Origin: Planctomycetota bacterium
GTDB taxonomy: Bacteria > Planctomycetota > Planctomycetia > Pirellulales > PNKZ01
Direction: 5' to 3'
NCBI GenBank assembly: GCA_018242585.1
Contig: JAFEBQ010000007.1
Coordinates: 62,001-126,000, forward strand
DNA length: 64,000 bases
Shown piece after piece: positions 36,350 to 45,011 of this stretch. The notes below the pieces were generated by a model. It did no database searches and was not told the DNA's origin. It worked only from the letters and a program-made list of their open reading frames with translations. Numbering within the stretch: position 1 is the stretch's first letter; the number at the start of each line of letters is the position of its first letter. The position numbers and the translations under genes are program-made.

Positions 36350-37804
36350 CTACTTGTTGCCCCACAACTCGTTCAGCGTCTCCAACGTCCGCTCGACCAA
36401 CACGCGGCCGCCTTCGGGACCGACCGTGTTGCTTTGAATCACCGCGCCATAGGCGCCACCGGCAACGCCGCGCTCGGTGGGCAGATAGGATCCAGGCCCG
36501 GTGAGCTGAATGACGAAGGTTTGCAGCGCCGGGCTGCGCGCTTTCATCTGCAAGCCGTAGTCGGTGTAAAGTTCGAATTGATTCGTGGCAATGGCCACGT
36601 CTCCCAAACGGAGCAGGTGAACTTCCGTCGAGAACAGATCATCGGGCTTTTGCCGCTCGAAACGATCGACCACCTTTTGATGCCATTGACGCACGCGAAG
36701 CGCGGCGGGGTCGTCCGCCAGTTCAGCTACTTTCGATCGCGCGGCGAGGGACTCGGCCTGCGTTACTTGCCGCACCGGCAGTTGGAGCGTTTGCACGCGA
36801 TGCACCAGCGGAGCGTCCGCATGCTTCTCTTGCACCGCGCCGGCGTAAGCGTCTTCCCAGGCGGTGACGATCCGACGCGAGACCTCTTGCAGCCGATCCA
36901 GACCGCGCAGTGTTCGCATCCGCTCTTCGGCCCCCTTGCGGGTCATCAGATGGGGCGACTGATCGCCGCCGGCTCCGGTCCAGCCCAAGACGACTAACTG
37001 GTCGCCGTGTCGCTGGCGCAACGCTTCGCGCACCTGGTGCCAGAAGTCGGCGTCGACGGTGCTTTTTCCTTCGACTTCCTGGGCCGGACAAGCCACGTTA
37101 ATCGCCGTGGCCACCAACTTGCCCGTCGAGTCCCAGCAACAAAGGACTTCGACGCCGTGGTCCTCGTAGCTTTCGAACCGCGCGAATGTTGGCGTGGTGG
37201 TCGAACCGTACATCTTTGAAGTGCCGTCCTGGGCCACGGCCAGCCGATTCTGTGCGACGACGGCGTGCCCCAGCCCCCAGCCGACGCTTCCCGGACGCCG
37301 ACCATTCCACGCTTGCTCGATTGCCGCCACCACTCGGTCGGTGAAGAAGTGCTTGTAGTCATCGGGACGCATGATCCCCGAGGCCGGCAAGTCGTAACGC
37401 CCCTCGACCATCTCGGGGGCCGTGTGCGTGTGGGTGGCGCTCAGAAACAGCTTCCGTGGATCGAAGCCTGGCAAGCGTTCCTTCAGCTTGGAACGGACCT
37501 CTTCGATCAGCCCTTCGCGAATCGCCACCAGGTCGCACGCCACCATGATGGCCTGATCGAGCGAACGGTCACCCTCGCGCGATTCAATGACCAACACCGA
37601 CGCCAGCAGCGGGCTGTCGACGCGCTGTGAAATGCGCGTTCGCATCTGGCCCGATAGCGGCACCGGCTGGTCGGGCGTAATGTCGGCCGTGGCGGCGCCA
37701 AGGTGCAACTCGGCCGCGTGAGCCGACGGCTCCCCTTGGCTCAGCGTTGCGAGCCAGGCCACCAGGGCCACGATTCGACAGCAAGTAAAGCCCCAGGTTC
37801 GCAT
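36350..37804 (-). CDS. Neutral/alkaline ceramidase-like secreted protein, copy 2
   Basis: 484 residues from the ATG at 37804 (GAGGAG eight bases upstream), signal peptide ending near AHAAE. Family motifs: HLGAATADITPDQPVPLSGQM, MVACDLVAIREGLIEEV, LFLSATHTHTAPEM (zinc His), VLGWTGAGGDQSPH, and IATNQFELYTDYGLQMKARSP, the last matching the end of copy 1 (SIPFEVFTETGLEIKARSP). The two copies share order and motifs but only moderate identity, so they are separate subfamilies. This one closes the ECF / FecR / DUF1553 / DUF1501 operon, 50 bases after the DUF1501 stop. Substrate unknown. Confidence 0.82.
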   Translation of the reverse strand: MRTWGFTCCRIVALVAWLATLSQGEPSAHAAELHLGAATADITPDQPVPLSGQMRTRISQRVDSPLLASVLVIESREGDRSLDQAIMVACDLVAIREGLIEEVRSKLKERLPGFDPRKLFLSATHTHTAPEMVEGRYDLPASGIMRPDDYKHFFTDRVVAAIEQAWNGRRPGSVGWGLGHAVVAQNRLAVAQDGTSKMYGSTTTPTFARFESYEDHGVEVLCCWDSTGKLVATAINVACPAQEVEGKSTVDADFWHQVREALRQRHGDQLVVLGWTGAGGDQSPHLMTRKGAEERMRTLRGLDRLQEVSRRIVTAWEDAYAGAVQEKHADAPLVHRVQTLQLPVRQVTQAESLAARSKVAELADDPAALRVRQWHQKVVDRFERQKPDDLFSTEVHLLRLGDVAIATNQFELYTDYGLQMKARSPALQTFVIQLTGPGSYLPTERGVAGGAYGAVIQSNTVGPEGGRVLVERTLETLNELWGNK

Positions 37805-37854
37805 GGCGAGACTCCTCGGTAAGGAAAAAGCGGGCATGATCTGTCAATCGACGG

Positions 37855-39291
37855 CTAGCCGGTGATTTTCTTGTAGGCGTGTCCCTCGTTCAAGTCAATG
37901 CGCTCGGGACGACCTTTATGATGGTAGACCAGTTGAGTGTGGTCCACGCCCAGCAGGTGCAAAATCGTGGCATGCACATCATGCACGTGCAGCTTATCTT
38001 GCACGGCGTACAGGCCCAGCTCGTCGGTCGCGCCGATCGTCTGGCCTCCTTTCACTCCGCCGCCGGCCATCCACATGCTGAACCCGTTCGGGTTGTGATC
38101 GCGTCCGTCTCCCTGTTCGCTCATCGGCGTGCGGCCAAACTCGCCTCCCCAGATCACCAAGGTTTCGTCCAGCAAGCCGCGCTGCTTCAAATCGGTCAGC
38201 AGGCCAGCGATCGGCTTGTCGACCGCGCGGCAGAGCTTGCCGTGGTTGGCCTCGATGCCCTTGTGCGCATCCCATTTGCTCCCCGCGCCGCTGTAAAGCT
38301 GCACGAACCGCACGCCATTTTCGACCAGCCGCCGGGCCAGCAGACAATTGCGGCCATAGACCGCGGTCTCGGGCTGGTCCATGCCATAGAGCGCCTTGGT
38401 GGCGGCCGTCTCTTTGCTCAAATCGACCACGTGAGGCGCTTCGGCTTGCATGGCCGAGGCCAACTCGTACGACCGAATCCGGGCTTCCAACTCCGAATTG
38501 TCGGCGCGCGTCGCGCCGTAGCCTCGATTCAGGTCGGTCAACAAGTCGAGCTTGTCGCGCTGTCGCTCGGTGGTGAACCCTTTGGGGTTGTCCAGGTATT
38601 TGATCGGCGCGCCATCCGAGTTGAACTCGACTCCCTGGTAGACCGCGGGGATGAAGCCGCTCCCCCAGTTGCGCACGCCGTTGACGACGGTTCCTTCGCT
38701 GTCCTTGATGACGACGAAACCCGGCAGGTTTTGATTCTCGGTTCCCAGTCCATAGTTCACCCAAGCGCCCAGCGACGGCCGGCCGCCAAAGATCGAACCG
38801 GTGTTCATCTGGCACACGCCCCCCGCGTGGTTAATGCCGTCGGAGACGCACGAGTTGATCACCGCCAACTGGTCGGCATGCTGCGCCACGTTCTCGAACC
38901 AGTCCGAAATCCACAGTCCGCTCTGGCCATATTGCTTCCACGAACGCTTCGAGGGGAAGATCGGCGCGTCGGACTCGCCCATGGCCAGCACCGGCACTTT
39001 GAACGACGCCGGCAGCTTTTGCCCGGCCAGCGTATTCAACGCCAGCTTGCGGTCGAACGTGTCGAGGTGGCTGGGGCCACCCTCCATAAAGCAGTAGATC
39101 ACGTTCTTGGCGCGACCGGGGCGATTGATCAGTCGGGCCGCGGCGCCGCCGGTCGGCACGGCGCCAGCAGGTGGGGCGGCCAAGATGCGCTCGCGCATCA
39201 GCGCCGCCAAAGCCACCGCGCCAAAGCCACAGCCGGCGCGGCGGAGGAATTCACGACGGTTGGCCGGTATGTCGTAGTTGTGACAAGGCAT
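37855..39291 (-). CDS. DUF1501 family Tat-exported protein
   Basis: 478 residues. A twin-arginine leader with NRREFLRRAGCGFGAVALA is present, and the family core is seen throughout: KNVIYCFMEGGPSHLDTFDRK near the N-terminus, IFPSKRSWKQYGQSGLWISD, GRPSLGAWVNYGLG, RFVQLYSGAGSKWDAHKG, WGGEFGRTPMSEQGDGRDHNPNGFSMW and HVHDVHATILHLLGVDH. DUF1501 has an alkaline-phosphatase-like fold with conserved metal-type Asp/His positions. It is nearly always paired with a DUF1549/DUF1553 cytochrome protein in planctomycetes, as here with 9 bases between genes. Role as a paired unit is not established. Confidence 0.93.
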   Translation of the reverse strand: MPCHNYDIPANRREFLRRAGCGFGAVALAALMRERILAAPPAGAVPTGGAAARLINRPGRAKNVIYCFMEGGPSHLDTFDRKLALNTLAGQKLPASFKVPVLAMGESDAPIFPSKRSWKQYGQSGLWISDWFENVAQHADQLAVINSCVSDGINHAGGVCQMNTGSIFGGRPSLGAWVNYGLGTENQNLPGFVVIKDSEGTVVNGVRNWGSGFIPAVYQGVEFNSDGAPIKYLDNPKGFTTERQRDKLDLLTDLNRGYGATRADNSELEARIRSYELASAMQAEAPHVVDLSKETAATKALYGMDQPETAVYGRNCLLARRLVENGVRFVQLYSGAGSKWDAHKGIEANHGKLCRAVDKPIAGLLTDLKQRGLLDETLVIWGGEFGRTPMSEQGDGRDHNPNGFSMWMAGGGVKGGQTIGATDELGLYAVQDKLHVHDVHATILHLLGVDHTQLVYHHKGRPERIDLNEGHAYKKITG

Positions 39292-39300
39292 GATGCCGCT

Positions 39301-42300
39301 CTAGTGAAGGAAAAAGAATTCGTTGGTGTTGAGCAGAACGTGGCACAAGTCGATTAGGGCTTGCTGACGCGGATCGACCACTTCGGCCGTGCCGCGCGAA
39401 CCGGCCCAGGCCAGCCCTTGCAGCATGCCGGTCTTGGCATTCCAAGCCACGATCGGCTGGTCGGCCCAGTCGGCAGGATTGGCCGACAACGATTCGACCG
39501 GCAACAGCCCGCGCACCAGCCGCGCCGCTTCGATTTGTCCGTCCCAGTTGTGCGTGGGAGCGCGCCGGCTCACGCCGCCGATCACCGGCGCCGACGCTCC
39601 TTGGCACAACCCGGTGGCGACACCGTGCGTGGCCACCGAGGTCAACTCCGGCGCGTTGGCCTTGCCGACTTGCTCGACACGGAAGGTCACCGTATGAGTG
39701 CCGCACGAGACGTGTACCGAGATATGATAGGTGACACCAAGTTCGATGCGCAAATCCGACGCCACCGGTTCGTAGGCGATGTTGCGATTCTCGTCTTCGC
39801 CGACCAATTGAATGATCAGGTTCCGCGGCTTGAAGCGAGACTTTTCACCCGTCACGCCTAGGCTCCAACCATACGACTCGACGTTCTCCTTGCCGTTGTT
39901 CCAGCGCGAGGCGATGGTGCGCACCGAAGCGTTGACGTCGATGCTGTCGAGCTTGACGATCGCCTCGATGGTGAACTCGTCCCCCTCGCGCTCCTTGGTC
40001 GTGGCGACCAGATTCTCGTGCGCGGTGTTCTCTTTGAACTGAGCGGCGGTCGCCAGGTCGGCCGGACTTTCGGGCGTCGGCGCGCTGATCGCCGCTTCGC
40101 GCTTGGCGATGAACGCCTTGGCCTTGGCCAATTCCCGAGCCGTGGGTTGACGACCGAGCACGAGTTGCCAGGCTTCTTCGATCGACGAGGCGCGGCTGGC
40201 CAGCTTCTGGGCCCGGCTCAGCACCCAATCGCCATTCACCAGCAGCAAGGCTTGGGTCGGCGTGGTCGTGCTTTGACGTTCCGACGTGCTGGCAAAGCCG
40301 GCCGGCGCGTCGAGGCTGCGCAACAGCTCGTTCTGGCTGTTCCGTTTCTTCAGCGTGTAAATCGAGCGGCGCGTGCCGTTGCCGTCGGTCGAGGGGCCAC
40401 CGGCTTTCAAATCCAGTTCGCCGCTCGCCGCCAGCATGGCGTCGCGCACTTGCTCGGCGTCGAGTCGGTGCGGGCTGAACCGCCACAGGTACTTGTTGGC
40501 CGGGTCGACCTTGGCGGCCACTTCGGGCGGGGCGCGTCGCGCCGTCTGCCGGAAGGTCGCCGATAACAAGATTTCGCGGTGCAGTTTCTTCAGGCTCCAG
40601 CCGTTGGCCAAAAAGCGTTGCGTCAGATAGTCGAGCAACTCGGGGTGGGACGGTTCTTTGCCCAGCCGGCCAAAATCGTTCGGCGTCTCGACAATGCCGC
40701 GGCCAAACAGATAGTGCCAGACGCGATTCGCAATCACGCGCGTCGTCAGTTGGTTGTCGCGGCGGGTGATCCAAGCGGCCAGGGCCGAGCGCCGCCCGGT
40801 GGAGTTTTCCAGCGGCGCGATCGTTGGCTCGTTCGGTTCGAGCAGCGTTAAAAAGCCCGGCGGAATGTCCGCTTCTCCTTTACGGGTCTTCAGAATGTTC
40901 GGCGGTCCCACGCGCATGGCATCGGTCGCCACCAAGGCGTCGAGCAGCGGCGCTGGCTTCAACGAATCAAACTTCTTCAACTCCTCGACCAAATGCTGAT
41001 AACGCTTCTTATCTTCTTCCTTCTTGAGCGATTTCAAGGGATCAAACCGCTCGCGTTCGTATTGCAACTGTCGCTCGCAGAAATACGATGCCTGCCAGTC
41101 CTGCGGCAGCCTTTCCGCGGGCGACTTGTCGACCATGGCGCGAATGTCGGCTTGAAAGCGCTCGTAGGCGCGTTTGACGCTCCTTTCAATCAACGGCTCG
41201 ACAATGGCGTCGATCTGGGCGCGAATGTTGGCGGTGGCGGCCTCCCACTTGGCTTGTTGTGCGGCATAGCGAGCTTTTTCTTCCCGCGAGGCCAGCTTCA
41301 AGTCGTCGCGCCACCGCACTGGCGTGAAAAACGCGCGAAAACGGTAATAGTCTTTTTGCAGGATCGGATCGAACTTGTGGTCGTGGCAACGGGCGCAACC
41401 CATGCTCAACCCCAGGAACACCTCGCCGGCGTTGTCGGTGATGTCGGTCAACATGACGTCGTATTGCCCGCGCGCGTCGCGCTGGTTGTATTCGTAAATC
41501 GGATTGCGGAGATACGACGTGGCGACCAGCACCCGCGGATTGTCGCGATCGAGTTCGTCGCCGGCCAACTGTTCGCGCACGAACTGGTCGTAGGGCTTGT
41601 CGGCGTTCAAGCTGTTGACCACATAATCGCGATAAGCCCAGGCCGCCGGGCGAATCGCATCCTGGTTGTAGCCGTCGCTCTCGGCATAGCGCGTCAGGTC
41701 CAGCCAGTGTTGCGCCCACCGCTCGCCGTAACGCGGACTGGCCAGCAACTCGTCAACCAGCTTTTCATAAGCTTGCGGATCGCGGCTGCTGGTGAATGTG
41801 TCGATCTGTTCCTTGGTCGGCGGCAGGCCGTGCAACGTGAAATACAGGCGACGCACTAACTCATGGCGGTCGGCCTCGGACGCCGGCGTCAGCCCCAACT
41901 CGACATGCTTCTTGGCGATGAACTGGTCGACGTTGTTGCGCACCCAATCACTCTTCACCTCGGGCGGGGTTGGATTCGTCAACGGCTGAAACGCCCAATA
42001 CTTCCGATCGGCCTCGCTAAAGCCGAATTCATCGGCCTGCTCGCGGGCCACTTCATTCGCGGGCCAAGGCGCGCCAAGCTTCACCCACTTTTCGAGCACC
42101 GCGATTTCGCGGTCGGGCAGCTTCTCCTTCGGCGGCATTTGAAAGTCAGGATCTTGATAACGAATGGCCCCGATCAAGATCGACTTCTCGGGGTCGCCCG
42201 CTACCAGGGCTGGCCCCGAGTCGCCACCGGCCGTGAGATAAGTGATGTTGTCGACGCGCAGGCTGCCGCTTTGCTTCTTCGCGCCGTGGCACTCGTAGCA

Positions 42301-42429
42301 ACGATTGACCAAGATCGGCCGCACTTCATTCTCAAAGAACTTCAGCGCGGCGCGCTGGGCGTCGTCGTCGGCCCCCCAAGCGGTCGAGGCGCACAACGCA
42401 ATCAGCAGGGCAACGGCGTGCTTTGTCAT
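39301..42429 (-). CDS. PSCyt1-DUF1549-DUF1553 secreted cytochrome protein with an inserted LamG-like domain
   Basis: 1042 residues, signal peptide about 1-19. PSCyt1 domain with heme motif CYECH near residue 45 and LPDREIAVLEKWVKLGAPWP. DUF1549 follows (VDQFIAKKHVELGLTPASEAD, LVRRLYFTLHGLPP, AQHWLDLTRYAESDGYN) and holds a second motif CARCHDHKFDPILQKDYY. DUF1553 follows (RRDNQLTTRVIANRVWHYLFG, LKKLHREILLSATFRQTA). A concanavalin/LamG-like domain (about 790-995, EFTIEAIVKLDSIDVN, THNWDGQIEAARLV) is inserted before the closing helix of DUF1553 (IDLCHVLLNTNEFFFLH). Such proteins are common in planctomycetes, with unproven function; the insert suggests glycan binding. Confidence 0.9.
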   Translation of the reverse strand: MTKHAVALLIALCASTAWGADDDAQRAALKFFENEVRPILVNRCYECHGAKKQSGSLRVDNITYLTAGGDSGPALVAGDPEKSILIGAIRYQDPDFQMPPKEKLPDREIAVLEKWVKLGAPWPANEVAREQADEFGFSEADRKYWAFQPLTNPTPPEVKSDWVRNNVDQFIAKKHVELGLTPASEADRHELVRRLYFTLHGLPPTKEQIDTFTSSRDPQAYEKLVDELLASPRYGERWAQHWLDLTRYAESDGYNQDAIRPAAWAYRDYVVNSLNADKPYDQFVREQLAGDELDRDNPRVLVATSYLRNPIYEYNQRDARGQYDVMLTDITDNAGEVFLGLSMGCARCHDHKFDPILQKDYYRFRAFFTPVRWRDDLKLASREEKARYAAQQAKWEAATANIRAQIDAIVEPLIERSVKRAYERFQADIRAMVDKSPAERLPQDWQASYFCERQLQYERERFDPLKSLKKEEDKKRYQHLVEELKKFDSLKPAPLLDALVATDAMRVGPPNILKTRKGEADIPPGFLTLLEPNEPTIAPLENSTGRRSALAAWITRRDNQLTTRVIANRVWHYLFGRGIVETPNDFGRLGKEPSHPELLDYLTQRFLANGWSLKKLHREILLSATFRQTARRAPPEVAAKVDPANKYLWRFSPHRLDAEQVRDAMLAASGELDLKAGGPSTDGNGTRRSIYTLKKRNSQNELLRSLDAPAGFASTSERQSTTTPTQALLLVNGDWVLSRAQKLASRASSIEEAWQLVLGRQPTARELAKAKAFIAKREAAISAPTPESPADLATAAQFKENTAHENLVATTKEREGDEFTIEAIVKLDSIDVNASVRTIASRWNNGKENVESYGWSLGVTGEKSRFKPRNLIIQLVGEDENRNIAYEPVASDLRIELGVTYHISVHVSCGTHTVTFRVEQVGKANAPELTSVATHGVATGLCQGASAPVIGGVSRRAPTHNWDGQIEAARLVRGLLPVESLSANPADWADQPIVAWNAKTGMLQGLAWAGSRGTAEVVDPRQQALIDLCHVLLNTNEFFFLH

Positions 42430-42440
42430 GAATGACCCGT

Positions 42441-43841
42441 TCACTTGATTCGCAAGGTAGGGGGGCGCGCGTTCGGGTGTTCCTTCGAGGCAAAGGCGTG
42501 CGCCAACCCCGACGTGTCGGTTTCGCCCGTCTCACGCACGATCAAAAAGCTGACCAGGCCGTTCGACTTGGTACGAATGAACTCGACCAGCGTATCGGCG
42601 CGCACGGTCAGCGGCCCGCCCGAGCCCCCCCGTGGTATCCAGAACTCGGCCAGCTTGCGAGTCGTGGCCGTGGCGGGGCCTTCGTCGTCGCAGCCTGGCA
42701 CGCCGTCCCAGCGCAGTTCCTGTTCATCCCAGTTGTCAAGCGCGGGGTCGGTGATGCCATAGACCGCGAAGCGCGAATCGGGCACCAGCGATGAAAACCC
42801 AAAGCCGCTCGGCTCGGGGTCGAGGACCAACTGCGCCTCGGCCACCTTCGCGGCATCGAGTTGCGACAAATCAAACGTGATCACGCCTCGGCGTTCGTTG
42901 TTTTTGCCCAGTGGCAGGTCAGTGTGCTTGACGATGATCAAGGGGTGCGGCCCCATCGGCGCGCCGACGTCGCCACGGCGCGCATAGCCGTCCTTGCCAC
43001 GCCCAAACGAAGTCGGAATCGCGGTCCAGCCACCTTCTTCTTGCACTTGCTGGCCAAGCGTCGGTTCCTGCCCTGGCGTGGTGGCGCCCGAATTGACGTG
43101 CAGACCTTTCCCTTCGGTCAGACGTTTGGTTTCGCCGCTGGCCAGCCCGCCGATTTCGACCTCGCCTTCGAACACGCGAACCTGCGAGTTGCCCGCCGAA
43201 CCGGCGCTCAAACCGAACCGGGTTCCCAGGTCGACGACCTTCAGGTCGGCCGTGTCGATCGTAAAGCCATGCGCTGATTCAGGAACCTCGGCCGTGAGCG
43301 TTCCTTCGACCAGTCGGCAATGCATGGCCGTCAACACTTCCAAGGTCGCGGGGGCTTCCATCGTCACCGTGGCGCCGCTTTTGAAGCGGATGGTGGCGAT
43401 TCCCTCGACCAGCGCCAGCTTGCCCACGCACAATTGCGAGTCCACCGCGGTCGGCAATTCGGAGCCAGCCCATTTGCAATTGTCGGCCTGCGCCAACATG
43501 GCCACGGGGCGATGAAGGATCAGATCCTGGCTGTAGATCCAACCGCTCAGGGCCAGCAACACGCAGGCCGCGGCCAAGGCGCTCCAGGCCGCCACGGGCC
43601 AGCGATCAATCACCGGCGTGGAAATGGCCGGCTTATCCGTCGCCGGCGACTGCTCGAACAGCGAAGTCAGCGTGTCGCGCTCGGCCCGCAACGTGGAATG
43701 CAACCACAACTGCTCGACGTAGGCTTCGCGCAATACCGGATCGCGCACCACGTCGGCCTCGAGCGCGGCCTGTTCCTCGGGTGAAAGGAGCCCTTCGAAC
43801 GAGCGTTGGATGCGGTCGTGTTGCGATTCGGTCGGTTTCAT
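42441..43841 (-). CDS. FecR-like membrane protein with extracytoplasmic domains
   Basis: 466 residues. The cytoplasmic N-terminus has the planctomycete anti-sigma-like pattern (FEGLLSPEEQAALEADVVRDPVLREAYVEQL), then one membrane helix (about 82-102, AWSALAAACVLLALSGWIYS). Outside lies the FecR core: FKSGATVTMEAPATLEVLTAMHCRLVEGTLTAEVPE, followed by VVDLGTRFGLS and VRVFEGEVEI. The C-terminal 200 residues (RRGVITFDLSQLDAAKVAEAQL, WDEQELRWDGVPG) look like a DNRLRE-type beta domain. The start is two bases after the stop of the ECF sigma gene; it is the natural regulator of that sigma factor, with the exported part as sensor. Confidence 0.85.
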   Translation of the reverse strand: MKPTESQHDRIQRSFEGLLSPEEQAALEADVVRDPVLREAYVEQLWLHSTLRAERDTLTSLFEQSPATDKPAISTPVIDRWPVAAWSALAAACVLLALSGWIYSQDLILHRPVAMLAQADNCKWAGSELPTAVDSQLCVGKLALVEGIATIRFKSGATVTMEAPATLEVLTAMHCRLVEGTLTAEVPESAHGFTIDTADLKVVDLGTRFGLSAGSAGNSQVRVFEGEVEIGGLASGETKRLTEGKGLHVNSGATTPGQEPTLGQQVQEEGGWTAIPTSFGRGKDGYARRGDVGAPMGPHPLIIVKHTDLPLGKNNERRGVITFDLSQLDAAKVAEAQLVLDPEPSGFGFSSLVPDSRFAVYGITDPALDNWDEQELRWDGVPGCDDEGPATATTRKLAEFWIPRGGSGGPLTVRADTLVEFIRTKSNGLVSFLIVRETGETDTSGLAHAFASKEHPNARPPTLRIK

Positions 43842-43843
43842 GG

Positions 43844-44383
43844 TTAGTGCGTACGGGCCATTTGCCGGCTGACACATTCACCGAGCGAATGCCGAATCCG
43901 GCTCAGCAGGCGATAGACTGCTTCGACCGAGCGGCGACTTTTTTCGGCGATTTGCTCGACGCCGCAATCTTCGTAGTAACGCCAGACAACCAAATTGCGA
44001 TGGGCTTCGGGCAGCTTGGCCAGACAGGTCTTCAAGGCCGCCGACTGTCGGTCGAGCAGGTCGGCGCGGCGGTCGAGTTCGGCGGCCACGATCTCGATGA
44101 ACTGTTCGTCCACCGCCGAGGCTGGGCGCTTCTTCTCGGCCCGGCGATAGTTCAACACTTGGTGCGTGGCGATCGTCCGCGCCCAGGCCCGAAAGTTGGT
44201 GCCAGACTCGAACTGACGGAACTGCCGCCACATGGTGACTTTGACTTCCTGCAGGATGTCGTCGGCATCAGCAGCGCTGCCGACCAGACTATAGACATAG
44301 GTTGCCAGCCAACGGTCATGCTGAGCGACCAGGCGCACATATGCTTCGGTGGGATCGGCGGGGGGCAGGGGGGTGGCATCCAT
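43844..44383 (-). CDS. ECF-type sigma factor (FecR-linked)
   Basis: 179 residues from the ATG at 44383; the frame stays open for 36 more codons to 44491, so a longer start is possible. Region 2: SLVGSAADADDILQEVKVTMWRQF and FRAWARTIATHQVLNYRR. Region 4: CLAKLPEAHRNLVVWRYYEDCG, then EQIAEKSRRSVEAVYRLLSRIR. This is the planctomycete/verrucomicrobial ECF type that precedes FecR-like genes. It heads a five-gene operon with tight spacing, and probably drives that operon in response to the FecR sensor (inference). Confidence 0.9.
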   Translation of the reverse strand: MDATPLPPADPTEAYVRLVAQHDRWLATYVYSLVGSAADADDILQEVKVTMWRQFRQFESGTNFRAWARTIATHQVLNYRRAEKKRPASAVDEQFIEIVAAELDRRADLLDRQSAALKTCLAKLPEAHRNLVVWRYYEDCGVEQIAEKSRRSVEAVYRLLSRIRHSLGECVSRQMARTH

Positions 44384-45011
44384 GTCGTTACTGCTTAAAG
44401 GTTCGCTGGCTGGATTATTGGACAACAAATCCCGAAACTTTTCCGACAGTTTGTCCTCGGCGGTCTCATGAAACGACGCAAGTGGTTGCACGGTCCAGGT
44501 TAATGGATTGTTCGGCTGGCGTCACTCACCGTGGCCTTCCAATATCATGGTTTACCGGCGGACGGTTCCCAAGTGGTTTTCGCCCCCAAGAGGAGCAATT
44601 GATAACTACAGGGCCATCGCTGTGCTTTGACCCTACACCCAACGTCTTGGATTCAGGCTGGCCGACCAGCCGATGAGGACGCCTTGGCAGTCCGTTGCGG
44701 GAATCTTGCAAGTCTTCGTGGTATTGGATGAACAAACTCACCCCATTTTGCCGCGAGGAGTATTTCGACATGTTCAGCCATGATCTTGACGAGCTTACAG
44801 AACGGTCGCAAACCCGTGTGAATCGCGACGAGTCGGTCGCTTTCCGCTTCCCACCAGCATCACTCCCGACCTGCAATTCGCGTTGCGCTTGGCGGATTCG
44901 CGCCATGCCATTACCCAATTGGAAAAGTTGACCCGTGCGACTGGGACGCTGATATTGGGGCAATTACCGCGAACGACAACGATGCCTCAACCCACGCCCA
45001 TGGAACCTGCC
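44384..45011. other. Divergent intergenic region; no gene seen
   Basis: About 630 bases between the ECF sigma start (minus) and the sulfatase start (plus). Frames on both strands (such as 44526-44963 minus, 44695-44931 plus) lack motifs and start sites. The region must contain promoters for both directions. The sulfatase frame is open from 44883 but the part before 45012 is not protein-like. Confidence 0.45.

Noticed and set aside
37879..39357. 492-codon plus-strand frame
   Set aside because: Antisense to the DUF1501 gene, which has every family motif; the plus frame has none.
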